Origin: Devosia sp. | GTDB lineage: Bacteria; Pseudomonadota; Alphaproteobacteria; Rhizobiales; Devosiaceae | Direction: 5' to 3' | Length of the DNA stretch: 64,000 bases | Assembly (NCBI GenBank): GCA_016713105.1 | Contig: JADJPS010000018.1 | Coordinates: 372,001 to 436,000, forward strand | In this document: positions 29,912-38,356 of the stretch, piece after piece | How positions within the stretch are numbered: position 1 is the stretch's first letter | How the letters are laid out: every line of letters begins with the position of its first letter | The notes under the pieces: model-generated | What the model was told of the DNA's origin: nothing | What the model saw: the letters and a program-made list of their open reading frames with translations, nothing else | Databases searched by the model: none | Program-made: the position numbers and the translations under genes

Positions 29912-30409
29912 TCAGGCCGCCGGCGAGAGCGCAGCTTGCAGTTCCGCGGCAAAGCCGGCGGCCTCCGCTCTGTACGCGCCGGAACCGATCCCGGCCTCGC
30001 GAAAGATGTGGGTCGCGATCGGCACCATGTCCGAGGAGCTCTCCATTTCGGCGATGGCCCGCTCCGGCGGCCATTTTGGTGACGTCCCGTTGCAGGTGAC
30101 GAAATGGGCCAGCGCCGCTCGACCGAACGAGACCGATTCGAGCGCGGCAACCAGCGGTGGTGCCGGCCGCGCCGCCCAGACCGGCCCGCCGATCACCACC
30201 AGGTCGTACTCGGCGTCATGTGGCACGAGGACATTGATGCGCGGCTTGCGCCGGGTGAAGACGTCAAGGGCCATGAGCAACCGCCCCGGCATGCTGAGAT
30301 ACTGGTCGCAGGTAACCTCCGCCAGATCCGCCCCGAGTTCGACCGCCAGTGCCTGCGCCACCTTCTGGGTGTTGCCGGTATTGGAATAGTAGAGCACCAG
30401 GCTGTTCAT
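29912..30409 (-). CDS. flavodoxin-like protein
   Basis: The product has 165 residues. The N-terminal FMN phosphate loop is YSNTGNTQKVAQ at about 8-19, and VVIGGPVWAARPAPP carries the aromatic residue that stacks on FMN. It probably shuttles electrons or binds FMN in the cytoplasm. GGAGG sits six bases before ATG 30409. A longer frame from 30442 lacks that. It is divergent from the Pat gene, with an FNR box between them, so expression in low oxygen is likely. Confidence 0.88.
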   Translation of the reverse strand: MNSLVLYYSNTGNTQKVAQALAVELGADLAEVTCDQYLSMPGRLLMALDVFTRRKPRINVLVPHDAEYDLVVIGGPVWAARPAPPLVAALESVSFGRAALAHFVTCNGTSPKWPPERAIAEMESSSDMVPIATHIFREAGIGSGAYRAEAAGFAAELQAALSPAA

Positions 30410-30495
30410 CCAATGCCTCCTGTGATGGGGCAATCCAAGCACCGACGGGACGCCTCGAGATTGATCTCGCGCAAGCTTGCGTCACGCTGACGGCA

Positions 30496-30509
30496 TTGAC
30501 ATGCATCAA
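30496..30509. promoter_or_regulatory. FNR/FixK box between flavodoxin and pat genes
   Basis: TTGAC-ATGC-ATCAA lies 87 bases from the flavodoxin start and 91 from the acetyltransferase start. Only one base departs from the ideal palindrome. Confidence 0.75.
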
Positions 30510-30599
30510 GGTGGCGGCGGCATGGCAGCGCGAGAAGCCATACCGCATGTCCAAGTACTGCCCGCCAACAAGTCCTGCCCGCCAAACCGGAGAGCCAAG

Positions 30600-33278
30600 A
30601 TGACCATCCGCAACCTCGAGCCCAGCTTTCGTCCCCGCTCGGTCGCGCTGGTGGGCGCATCTGCGCGCCAGGGCTCGGTCGGGGCCGTGGTGCTTGCCAA
30701 CGTCATTGCGGCCGGGTTCCGGGGCGCCATCTACCCGGTCAACCCCAAATACGGCGAACTGAACGGCCTCAAGTGCTATCGCCGCATCGCCGACCTGCCC
30801 GAGGCACCCGACCTGGCAGTGATCATGACTCCCCCGGCGACCGTGCCAGACCTCGTTGCCGAACTGGGGGCCCGCGGCTGCGCCGGTGCCGTGGTCATCA
30901 CGGCCGGTGTCGGCGCGGCCGACGGATTGCGCCAGAAGATGCTCGATGCGGCAAGACCCTCCCTGATGCGCATCGTCGGGCCCAACACCATCGGCCTGCT
31001 GTCGCCGCTGGTTTCGCTCAATGCCAGCTTCGCCCACCTCGCTCCGCGGGCCGGGCGACTGGGCCTCATTTCGCAATCCGGCGCCATCGTCTCCTCGATC
31101 GTCGACTGGGCCGCCACCGAGGGCGTCGGCTTCTCGCAGATCCTGTCGCTCGGCGACATGGCCGACGTGGATGTCGGGGACTGCCTCAACTGGATGGCGG
31201 CGGACCGGGATACCGATGCGATCCTGATCTACCTCGAATCGATCACCGCCCCGCGCAAGTTCATGTCGGCGGCCCGCGCTGCCGCCCGCGTCAAGCCGGT
31301 GATCGCCGTCAAGCCCGGCCGGCACCAGGAAGCGGCCAGGGCCGCCATGACCCATACGGGGGCACTGGCCGGTGCCGACAACGTCATCGATGCCGCCCTG
31401 CGCCGTGCCGGCGTGATCCGGGTGAACGACCTCGAGGATCTCTTCCACGCCGCCGAGGTGACCTCGCGCTTCCCGCCACTCAGTTCGGGGCGCCTCGCCA
31501 TCGTCACCAATGGCGGCGGCGCCGGCGTCCTCGCCGTCGACGGACTGCTCGATCAGGGGGGCAGGCTCGCCGAGCTGACGGCCGAGACCCATGCGGCGCT
31601 CGATGCCGCCCTGCCACCGACCTGGTCGCGCGCCAACCCGGTCGACATCATCGGCGACGCACCACCGGAGCGCTACACTGCGGCCGTCGCGGCCGTCGCC
31701 GGCGATCCCGGCGTCGATGTCATCCTCGCCATGAACTGCCCCACGGCACTGGCCTCGCCCTATGCTGCTGCCGAGGCCGTCGGCGCCCTGGCCCAGCGCG
31801 GTATGGTCAACGGCAAGCCGTTGCTCGCCTGCTGGCTCGGCAAGGAGGCAGCCGAGCCGGCACGCGGCGTGCTGCGCCGGGCAGGCGTTGCCACGGCCGA
31901 CACGCCATCCGCCGCGGCCGAGGCAGTCTCGCTCCTGACGCGCTGGTCGGGCCTGCGACAGCGCCTCGAGCGGGTCCCCGGCGTGACCGGCGAGGCCGAT
32001 GTCGACCGCGACACCGCCCTGCGGATCATCGCCGCCGCAGCGGCGGAAGGTCGGCGCGTGCTGACCGAGCCGGAGGCGAAGGGCGTGCTGGCTGCCTATG
32101 GCGTGCCGGTTCCCGAGATCCTGGTCGCCCCGGATCCGACGGCGGTCGAACGCGCTGCCGCGAAACTGCTGGCCAGTCATGCCGCCGTGGTGGTCAAGCT
32201 TCTGTCGCGCACCATAACGCACAAATCCGACATCGGTGGCGTCGTGCTCGACCTCGCGACGCCGGAAGCGGCACGGATGGCCGCCGAGCGGATCGCCGCC
32301 CGCGTCGCGTCCGCGCACCCCGAGGGTGGCCTCGACGGCTTTGCCGTGCAGCCCATGGTCAGGCGGCCCGGCGCCCATGAACTGCTCGTCGGGCTCAGTA
32401 CCGATCCGAGCTTCGGCCCGATCGTACTCTTCGGCGCCGGAGGTACAGCCGTGGAAGTTCTTGCCGACACGGCCACCGGCCTCGTGCCGCTCGACGATGT
32501 TCTGGCAGCCGACATGATCGATGCCACGCGGATCGCGAGACTGCTGGCCGGCTACCGCGACCGGGCGCCCGCCAATCGTCCGGCGATCGTCGCGGCCCTG
32601 CTCGGCGTCAGCCAGCTCGCCATCGACTTTCCCGCCATCGTCGCCGCCGACATCAATCCCCTGCTCGCCGACGCGGCGGGCGCCGTGGCGCTCGACGCCA
32701 GGATCGAGATCGACCCGGCGCGCATCGACGTTGCCTCGCCGCACCCAGCCCTCGTCATCCGGCCCTACCCGACCGGCTGGGAAAGGGAGGCGACCTGTGG
32801 TGGCGCACCCTATCGCCTGCGCCCGATCCGCCCGGCAGACGCGCTGCTCTATCCCGATTTCCTTGCCCGCGTGACGGCCGAGGACTTGCGATTGCGCTTC
32901 CTCACCCCGATGCGGACCATCTCCAGCGAGCTGCTGGTGCGCCTCAGCCAACTCGACTACGACCGCGACATCGCCTTCGTCGCCCTCGAGGCGGAGACCG
33001 GGGCACTCGCCGGCATCTCACGCTTCAGCTCCGATCCCGACCACGAAGCGGCGGAGTTCGGCATCCTGGTGCGCTCCGACCTGCATGGCCGCGGTCTGGG
33101 CACGGTGCTGATCGAGCGGCTCATCGCCTATGCCCGGGCCGACGGTCTCAAGCGACTGACCGGCCTGGTGCTGCGCGAGAACACCGCGATGCTGGACTTT
33201 GCCGCCGAACTCGGCTTCCAGCGGCTGCCTCAGGATGACGTGCGCCCGGTGGTCGAGATCGCCCTCGACCTCGTCTGA
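30600..33278 (+). CDS. Pat-type protein acetyltransferase fused to ADP-forming acyl-CoA synthetase domains
   Basis: The 892 residues have the Pat/PatZ layout. A CoA-binding Rossmann domain (about 5-130, SFRPRSVALVGAS) is followed by a ligase domain (about 140-450, SQSGAIVSSIVDWA), an ATP-grasp domain (about 480-690, VVVKLLSRTITHKSDIGG) and a C-terminal GNAT domain (about 730-890) with the acetyl-CoA loop RSDLHGRGLGT. In PatZ the ligase half is a sensor and the GNAT half acetylates lysines, for example of acetyl-CoA synthetase. Similar genes sit in low-oxygen islands. ATG 30600 has GGAG upstream. The last 49 bases overlap the convergent ATPase gene. Confidence 0.92.
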   Translation: MTIRNLEPSFRPRSVALVGASARQGSVGAVVLANVIAAGFRGAIYPVNPKYGELNGLKCYRRIADLPEAPDLAVIMTPPATVPDLVAELGARGCAGAVVITAGVGAADGLRQKMLDAARPSLMRIVGPNTIGLLSPLVSLNASFAHLAPRAGRLGLISQSGAIVSSIVDWAATEGVGFSQILSLGDMADVDVGDCLNWMAADRDTDAILIYLESITAPRKFMSAARAAARVKPVIAVKPGRHQEAARAAMTHTGALAGADNVIDAALRRAGVIRVNDLEDLFHAAEVTSRFPPLSSGRLAIVTNGGGAGVLAVDGLLDQGGRLAELTAETHAALDAALPPTWSRANPVDIIGDAPPERYTAAVAAVAGDPGVDVILAMNCPTALASPYAAAEAVGALAQRGMVNGKPLLACWLGKEAAEPARGVLRRAGVATADTPSAAAEAVSLLTRWSGLRQRLERVPGVTGEADVDRDTALRIIAAAAAEGRRVLTEPEAKGVLAAYGVPVPEILVAPDPTAVERAAAKLLASHAAVVVKLLSRTITHKSDIGGVVLDLATPEAARMAAERIAARVASAHPEGGLDGFAVQPMVRRPGAHELLVGLSTDPSFGPIVLFGAGGTAVEVLADTATGLVPLDDVLAADMIDATRIARLLAGYRDRAPANRPAIVAALLGVSQLAIDFPAIVAADINPLLADAAGAVALDARIEIDPARIDVASPHPALVIRPYPTGWEREATCGGAPYRLRPIRPADALLYPDFLARVTAEDLRLRFLTPMRTISSELLVRLSQLDYDRDIAFVALEAETGALAGISRFSSDPDHEAAEFGILVRSDLHGRGLGTVLIERLIAYARADGLKRLTGLVLRENTAMLDFAAELGFQRLPQDDVRPVVEIALDLV

Positions 33279-35479
33279 ACCGCCGGCCAGTGCTTGAGCA
33301 GTTCCGATGCTCCGGCATAGGCAATGGCGATGAGGACCAGCAGTGTCATTGCCGCCGGCGGCAGAGCCACGAAACCCGTTGCGCCTCCCAGCGGCAGGTA
33401 TGGCAGGCCGATGCCGACGACGGCGACGCCGATCGATATGGCGACGAGCCACAGACCCGGCGGGCTGGCGAAGAACGGCTTCCGCGTCCGCATCACGTAG
33501 ATGATCGCGAGTTCGGTGAGCAGCGACTCGACGAACCAGCCGGTTTGCACCGCCGCCGGGTTGTCCCCGAACAGCAGCAGCAGCACCCCGAAGGTCACCC
33601 CGTCGAACAGCGAGCTGACTGCCGTGTCAACTGAGATGCCCAGGTCGGCGGCACGCAGCGCCGGAGCATCGTTGATGCCGTCGCCCAGGTAGCCCACCAC
33701 CTTGCCGGAACGGCGGAATGCCTCGATCAGCCGCTCCTTCTGGTCAGGGGTGACTTCGGCAAAGACCTCGCAATGGGCGATGCGCTGCGCCAGCTGGCGG
33801 CGGTTCAGCCGGTCGAGCTCGGCTCCGGTCAGCACCGACCGGGTCGACAGCCCGACGGCCGCGGCCACTTCCGCCGCCACGTAGCGATTGTCGCCGGTGA
33901 TGATCTTCAGGGCGACGCCGCGCGCCTTGAGCGCCGCGATGGTCTCGGCGACTCCCTGCTTGACCGGATCGGCGAACAGCAGGTAGCCGACCAGCGTCAG
34001 GCCCGCCTCGTCGGCAAGGGTGGGCGCGGCGTCCGACCGCATCGTCCGGATGGCGACCGCGATCACGCGCAGCCCCTTGGCGCTCCACTCCCTGAGCCGC
34101 CGTTCCTGCTGCTTTCGCTGGTCGGGGGTGATTTCTGCGACGGCGGCGCCGTCCAGATAGCCGCTCGACTGCGCCAGCACCTCGGAAACCGCACCCTTGC
34201 AGACCAGCACGGTCCCCTCGGGCCCCGACAGCAACACCGAGAGGCGCTTGCGCTCGAAATCGTATGGGACCTCGCCGAGCTTGCGGTAGTCGGCCACCGC
34301 CGGCGCAACTCCGGCGAGGATGGCCTCGTCGAGCGGATTGGGCAACCCCGTCTGGAACCGCGCATTGAGCCAGGCCCACCTGGCGGCAACGGTCCCGTCC
34401 GTGGCGCCGATCCCGGCCGCCTGGTGGACCTCGAGGCGGCCCTCGGTAAGGGTCCCGGTCTTGTCGGTGCACAGCACATCCATGGCGCCGAGATTCTCGA
34501 TCGCCACCAGCCGCTTGACCAGTACGCCTGCGGCAGCCAGCCGTCGCGCCCCGCGCGCCAGGGTGACGGTGACGATCGCCGGGAGCAGTTCCGGTGTCAG
34601 CCCGACGGCGAGTGCGGCGGCAAAGAGCAGGGAATCGAACAGCGGCCGGTGCAGCAGCAGGTTCACCGGAAACACCACCAGCACAATGACCACCATCACC
34701 TGCGTCATCATCAACCCGAAGCGCCGCACGCCGCGGGCAAAACTGGTCTCGGCCTCGAGCCCGCGCGCCGATATGGCGATCCTGGCGTACTGGGTACCGG
34801 CACCGGTGGCAGCGACCACCATGCGCCCGGTGCCGCTTCGCACCGAAGTACCCATGTGGACCAGTTGGCCGGCCGCGAGCGGCTCGCCCGCGATGGCCGC
34901 GTCCTTGGCCGCCGGGAACGACTCGCCGGTCAACGGCGACTCGTCGACATGCAGGCTCGTCACTTCCACCAGGAAGCCGTCGGCGGCTATCATGCTGCCG
35001 GCCGTGAGGTCCACGACGTCACCCGGCACCAGTTCGGCCACAGGCAGGTCGGCGGCGGCCCCGTTGCGCCAGACGCGCGACAGCGTGGTCAGCCGTGAGC
35101 GCAAGGCCCGCACGGTATTGGCGGCCCGATATTCCTGGAAGAAGCCCAGCAGCGAACTGGCGAGCACGATGGCAACGATGATCACCGACTGGTCCGTCTC
35201 GCCCAGCCCGGCCGACAGGGCTGCCGCCGCGAGAAGAATCAGCACGAACGGCGAGCGAAACTGGTTGAACAGCACCGTCAGCGGCAGCGCCTGGCGCGTG
35301 TCGGCGAACTGGTTCAGCCCGAAGCGCCGCTGCCGGCGTTGCGCCTCCTCCGTCGACAGGCCAGCTGCCGTGGCAGCAAGGCCGGCCATGACGGCTTCGG
35401 GCGTCGCCCCGGCAAGCACTGGTCGGGTCGGGTCTGGCTCGGCGAAGGCCTGGCGGTGCAGTTGCGGCAGCGGACGCAT
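33230..35479 (-). CDS. MgtA-like P-type ATPase lacking transmembrane helices 5-6
   Basis: This is a P3B-type (MgtA/MgtB) magnesium-ATPase relative. It has M1-M2, the actuator domain with LTGES, M3-M4 with PELLP, the phosphorylation motif DKTGTLTEG, KGA in the nucleotide domain, TGDN and GDGINDAP in the hinge. Directly after GISVDTAV the chain jumps to SSLFDGVTFG, which belongs to M7. About 100-115 residues are missing, including the end of the P domain and M5-M6, which help form the ion site. The 749 residues compare with about 900 for MgtA. The frame is intact, so the deletion is in frame. It follows the uspA gene after 9 bases. Confidence 0.85.
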   Translation of the reverse strand: MRPLPQLHRQAFAEPDPTRPVLAGATPEAVMAGLAATAAGLSTEEAQRRQRRFGLNQFADTRQALPLTVLFNQFRSPFVLILLAAAALSAGLGETDQSVIIVAIVLASSLLGFFQEYRAANTVRALRSRLTTLSRVWRNGAAADLPVAELVPGDVVDLTAGSMIAADGFLVEVTSLHVDESPLTGESFPAAKDAAIAGEPLAAGQLVHMGTSVRSGTGRMVVAATGAGTQYARIAISARGLEAETSFARGVRRFGLMMTQVMVVIVLVVFPVNLLLHRPLFDSLLFAAALAVGLTPELLPAIVTVTLARGARRLAAAGVLVKRLVAIENLGAMDVLCTDKTGTLTEGRLEVHQAAGIGATDGTVAARWAWLNARFQTGLPNPLDEAILAGVAPAVADYRKLGEVPYDFERKRLSVLLSGPEGTVLVCKGAVSEVLAQSSGYLDGAAVAEITPDQRKQQERRLREWSAKGLRVIAVAIRTMRSDAAPTLADEAGLTLVGYLLFADPVKQGVAETIAALKARGVALKIITGDNRYVAAEVAAAVGLSTRSVLTGAELDRLNRRQLAQRIAHCEVFAEVTPDQKERLIEAFRRSGKVVGYLGDGINDAPALRAADLGISVDTAVSSLFDGVTFGVLLLLFGDNPAAVQTGWFVESLLTELAIIYVMRTRKPFFASPPGLWLVAISIGVAVVGIGLPYLPLGGATGFVALPPAAMTLLVLIAIAYAGASELLKHWPAVQTRSRAISTTGRTSS

Positions 35480-35488
35480 GCCACTGGG

Positions 35489-36313
35489 CTAGTTCGACAG
35501 GAAGCGGTTGACCGTCGTCTCTGCCAGCAATTCCCGGGTCATGCCGCCCAGCAGCCACTCGCGCAGCCTGCTGTGGCCGTAGCCGCCCGAGACGATCAGA
35601 TCGGCTCCCATCCCCTCGGCGGCGGCAGCAACGGTGGCTGCGAGCCCGCCGCTCTGCATCTCCAGCACGGCGCTACGCGGATTGACGGCGTGTGAATCGA
35701 GCCAGGCCGACAGCTCGTCGGCGCTCTGCCGAGCGGCGTGCCCGTCCCCCTCGTCGACGACGGCGATCATCACCTCGCTGGCTGACTTGAGCAGGGGCAG
35801 CGCATCCGACACGGCCCGCCGCGCCTCCCGCGTGTCCTTCCACGCGATGACGATCCTGTCGGCCCAGACCTGCGTCACGCCGCTGCCGACCAGCAGCACC
35901 GGCCGGCCGGCCGCAAGCACCAGTTCCCCCACATCGAGGTGGCGGTGATGATCCGGCCGCTGCGAGGCATGCGAGCCCACCATCACCAGATCGGCGCGAT
36001 GCGCCATTGCCTCGAGTCCCGCATTGGGGCTGTCGAGAAAGCTCCGAAAGCCGTGCCGGGTCGCCTTTGGTACGAGCGAATAGAAGCGCTCCTCGGTCAG
36101 CTTGAGAGCGGCCTCGGCGCGTTCGCGCTCCTCGACATACCATGCAGACGCAAGCGCGGCGCCATCGAAGCCCACCGGCGCCGCCGCGGGCTGGACCGCG
36201 GCAACGCCGAACACCGCCGCGCCATGGCGTTCCGCCAGATCGAGGGCGCACCGGATCAGGGCCGCCGACGGCTCATCGGCGTCGAGATGGACGAGTATGT
36301 TCTTGATTTCCAT
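35489..36313 (-). CDS. universal stress protein with two UspA domains
   Basis: The product has 274 residues with two tandem Usp domains. The first starts KNILVHLDADEPSAALI, and its nucleotide loop is degenerate (MVGSHASQRPDHHR). The second starts DRIVIAWKDTREARRAV and ends with a classic ATP loop, SGGYGHSRLREWLLGGMTRELL. ATG 36313 begins at the first strand. An upstream TTG at 36334 is less likely. It shares an operon with the P-type ATPase, and a perfect FNR box lies 55 bases upstream. Confidence 0.92.
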   Translation of the reverse strand: MEIKNILVHLDADEPSAALIRCALDLAERHGAAVFGVAAVQPAAAPVGFDGAALASAWYVEERERAEAALKLTEERFYSLVPKATRHGFRSFLDSPNAGLEAMAHRADLVMVGSHASQRPDHHRHLDVGELVLAAGRPVLLVGSGVTQVWADRIVIAWKDTREARRAVSDALPLLKSASEVMIAVVDEGDGHAARQSADELSAWLDSHAVNPRSAVLEMQSGGLAATVAAAAEGMGADLIVSGGYGHSRLREWLLGGMTRELLAETTVNRFLSN

Positions 36314-36367
36314 GGCAGAACTCCGGCTGGTCAAGCATCTAGCCTAGCTGCAGCTGAGGCCGCGGTC

Positions 36368-36381
36368 TTGATGCCGATCAA
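36368..36381. promoter_or_regulatory. perfect FNR/FixK box upstream of uspA
   Basis: TTGAT-GCCG-ATCAA matches the consensus palindrome at every fixed position. It lies 55 bases before the uspA start. Confidence 0.85.
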
Positions 36382-36399
36382 GCACCCCGCGCCGACCCG

Positions 36400-36819
36400 C
36401 TAGCGGTCCGCCTGAATGCTCTGCAGGAAGGCGACCAGATCCGCGATGCGTCGCTCCGCCATCGCAGCTCCACCCGGCAGTCCGCCATCCGATCCGGCCG
36501 GATCCTTGAGGAAGATCAGTCCCCAGGCCGGCATCTGGCCACCATGCGTGGTCACCGCACTGCCGCCGCGAATGACTTCGGCAACCCGGTCGGCCGGAAA
36601 GACTCCGCCATTGCGGCGGGCAATGCCGGTGAGATCTGCCGCCGGGACTGCCAGTTCGTCCGCCATCGCGCCGTCGCCCTCGCCGGATTCCCCGTGGCAG
36701 ACCGCGCAGGAAAGCGCGTAGGTGACGGCCCCGAACGTCACCTGCCGCGACGCGTCGTCCGCCATGGCCGGCGTCAGCAGCATGGCACTGCATGCCGCGC
36801 TCAGAATTGCCCGTTTCAC
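36400..36819 (-). CDS. secreted class I c-type cytochrome
   Basis: The product has 139 residues. After a signal peptide (MKRAILSAACSAMLLTPAMA) comes one haem site, CAVCH at 38-42, with M96 in GGQMPAW as the likely sixth ligand. It is expected in the periplasm as an electron carrier to a high-affinity oxidase or another acceptor. The start is GTG 36819. An FNR box lies 58 bases upstream, and the FNR-type regulator gene is next on the same strand. Confidence 0.9.
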   Translation of the reverse strand: MKRAILSAACSAMLLTPAMADDASRQVTFGAVTYALSCAVCHGESGEGDGAMADELAVPAADLTGIARRNGGVFPADRVAEVIRGGSAVTTHGGQMPAWGLIFLKDPAGSDGGLPGGAAMAERRIADLVAFLQSIQADR

Positions 36820-36876
36820 ATTGCTTCTCCCCAGACTGCCGCTTTCGCGAAGCTACGCCCGCCGACGTTTGTTGGT

Positions 36877-36890
36877 TTGACCGACATCAA
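36877..36890. promoter_or_regulatory. FNR/FixK box upstream of cytochrome c
   Basis: TTGAC-CGAC-ATCAA overlaps the stop codon of the fnr-type gene. It is well placed to control the cytochrome gene 58 bases downstream. Confidence 0.75.
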
Positions 36891-37702
36891 GCCGCACCGG
36901 CTGGCCTCGCGTGGCCGGGTTCTGCCGCGGCGCTTTCCCCGACCACATCGAACAGCCTCAGGTCGTCGTGCGTGACGCCGGAGATGGCAAGCAACCGCTG
37001 ATGGTCGAGGACTTCGAAGTGACTGCTGTCGATGATCCGGATCACGCCACCTCGGGACAGATGATGCACGTGCCGGCTGATCGTTTCGATCGTGGTGCCC
37101 AGATAGCTGGCAAGATCGCGCCGGCTGATCAGCGAGGCGGCAACCTCGAGGCGGGGATCCTGACCGATGCGCGACAGCATCTGTTCGCGACGGGCGGACA
37201 TCACCAGCAGGTAGGTCGCCACGCGTTCGAGGGTGTCGAGCGAGCCGAGCAGCAGCGAGCGCTCGCGCGCCGCGGCCAGTTCGTTCATCGTCTGCAGCAG
37301 CAGTTGATGTTCGACCTCCGGATGCCGACGCAGCACGGCCTCGAACGCCAGCCTCTCGGTGACGCAGATTTCGCTGTCAATCGCGGCTTCGTAGCCGAAG
37401 TCGGTCCGCGCCCTGAACGGGCGCCCGAAGAACTCTCCCGGAAAGACCAGGCCAACCACCTGCTCCCGGCCGTCCGGCATGGTCTTGACCTGACGCAGGG
37501 CCCCGGCCACCACGGTGCCGACGAAGCCCGACTCGCCATGTTCGGGCAGGACGGTCTCGTCCGCGGCAACCCGGCGGATCCGCGACCATCGCCGCAACTC
37601 CCGCTGTCCTTCGTGACCTGCCGAGGCACACAGGGCACGGCTCCGCACCGCGCAATGCTCGCATTGCACGCCCTCGCCCGGCACGGCATTTCCAGCCGTC
37701 AA
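36887..37702 (-). CDS. FNR-type oxygen-sensing transcriptional regulator
   Basis: The product has 271 residues of the Crp/Fnr superfamily. Four cysteines (C14, C17, C25 and C113) have the spacing C-x2-C-x7-C plus a central Cys, as in FnrL/FnrN proteins that bind an oxygen-labile [4Fe-4S] cluster. The cyclic-nucleotide-like domain covers about 40-150, and the helix-turn-helix SRRDLASYLGTTIETISRHVHHL is near 193-215, with the E-xx-SR recognition of TTGAT sites. The start is TTG 37702 with GGAGG six bases upstream. A box in its own promoter suggests autoregulation. It probably controls the whole island. Confidence 0.93.
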   Translation of the reverse strand: MTAGNAVPGEGVQCEHCAVRSRALCASAGHEGQRELRRWSRIRRVAADETVLPEHGESGFVGTVVAGALRQVKTMPDGREQVVGLVFPGEFFGRPFRARTDFGYEAAIDSEICVTERLAFEAVLRRHPEVEHQLLLQTMNELAAARERSLLLGSLDTLERVATYLLVMSARREQMLSRIGQDPRLEVAASLISRRDLASYLGTTIETISRHVHHLSRGGVIRIIDSSHFEVLDHQRLLAISGVTHDDLRLFDVVGESAAAEPGHARPAGAA

Positions 37703-37762
37703 TCAGCACCTCCGGCGACGCTGCCCAGTGGGCCAACTATGCCGCTTCCCCTCGCGGGCGAT

Positions 37763-37776
37763 TTGACGTGCATCAA
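37763..37776. promoter_or_regulatory. FNR/FixK box between fnr and hsp20
   Basis: TTGAC-GTGC-ATCAA lies 61 bases from the fnr start and 70 from the hsp20 start, so it may serve both. Confidence 0.75.
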
Positions 37777-37845
37777 TCCGGCCAACTGGGTGGCTGGGTA
37801 GCTTTCGAGCCGTGTCGCGGCCACCAAGTTCAGGGAGAATGTGCC

Positions 37846-38313
37846 ATGGCAGGATTTCGAGACGCACCCAATGCCGGTCCGTCGGGCACCGCTGGTGGAA
37901 CCCTGCTGTTCGCGACCCTCGGAGGGAGCGCAGCATCGGAGTCGGCAATGTCCGGGAGCTTCGACTTCGTGCCCAGTGCAGAGGTGCACGATGCCGAAGG
38001 CCGTCTGACCATCAGGCTGGAACTGCCCGGAGTCGATGCGGGCGACATCTCGGTCAGCGCCACCGACCGACTGTTGGAGATACGCGGCGAGAAGCGATCC
38101 GACGTCCAGCGCCGCAGCGGGGATCACTATGCGACAGATCGCAGCTTCGGAGCATTCTCGCGTGGCTTTGCCCTGCCCTATGCCATCGATCCGGACCGCA
38201 TCGAGGCCGGTTTCGACAGGGGCGTACTGACCATCACCGTGGACAAGCCCGCCGGCAGCCGCAGTCAGGTGCGACGCATCGCGATCAGGTCAGCGACCGC
38301 CACCGTGACTTGA
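37846..38313 (+). CDS. small heat-shock protein (Hsp20/alpha-crystallin)
   Basis: The product has 155 residues. The alpha-crystallin domain spans about 45-145, with VHDAEGRLTIRLELPGVDAGDISVS and the conserved DRIEAGFDRGVLTITV near its end. It is an ATP-independent holdase in the cytoplasm. GGGAG precedes ATG 37846. A longer frame from 37768 would start inside the FNR box and was rejected. Hsp20 with FNR, Usp and ATPases is a common low-oxygen grouping. Confidence 0.92.
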   Translation: MAGFRDAPNAGPSGTAGGTLLFATLGGSAASESAMSGSFDFVPSAEVHDAEGRLTIRLELPGVDAGDISVSATDRLLEIRGEKRSDVQRRSGDHYATDRSFGAFSRGFALPYAIDPDRIEAGFDRGVLTITVDKPAGSRSQVRRIAIRSATATVT

Positions 38314-38323
38314 CCTTGCTCAA
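38310..38323. promoter_or_regulatory. imperfect FNR/FixK box before the P2-type ATPase
   Basis: TTGAC-CTTG-CTCAA overlaps the hsp20 stop and lies 33 bases before the ATPase ATG. It has one mismatch in each half. Confidence 0.55.
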
Positions 38324-38356
38324 GGAGCCGCGGGCGCGTGCGTCCTATGTGGGAGC

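Noticed and set aside
30264..32951. A long frame antisense to the Pat gene
   Set aside because: It overlaps both flavodoxin and Pat, each with strong family evidence. The composition is that of an antisense shadow.
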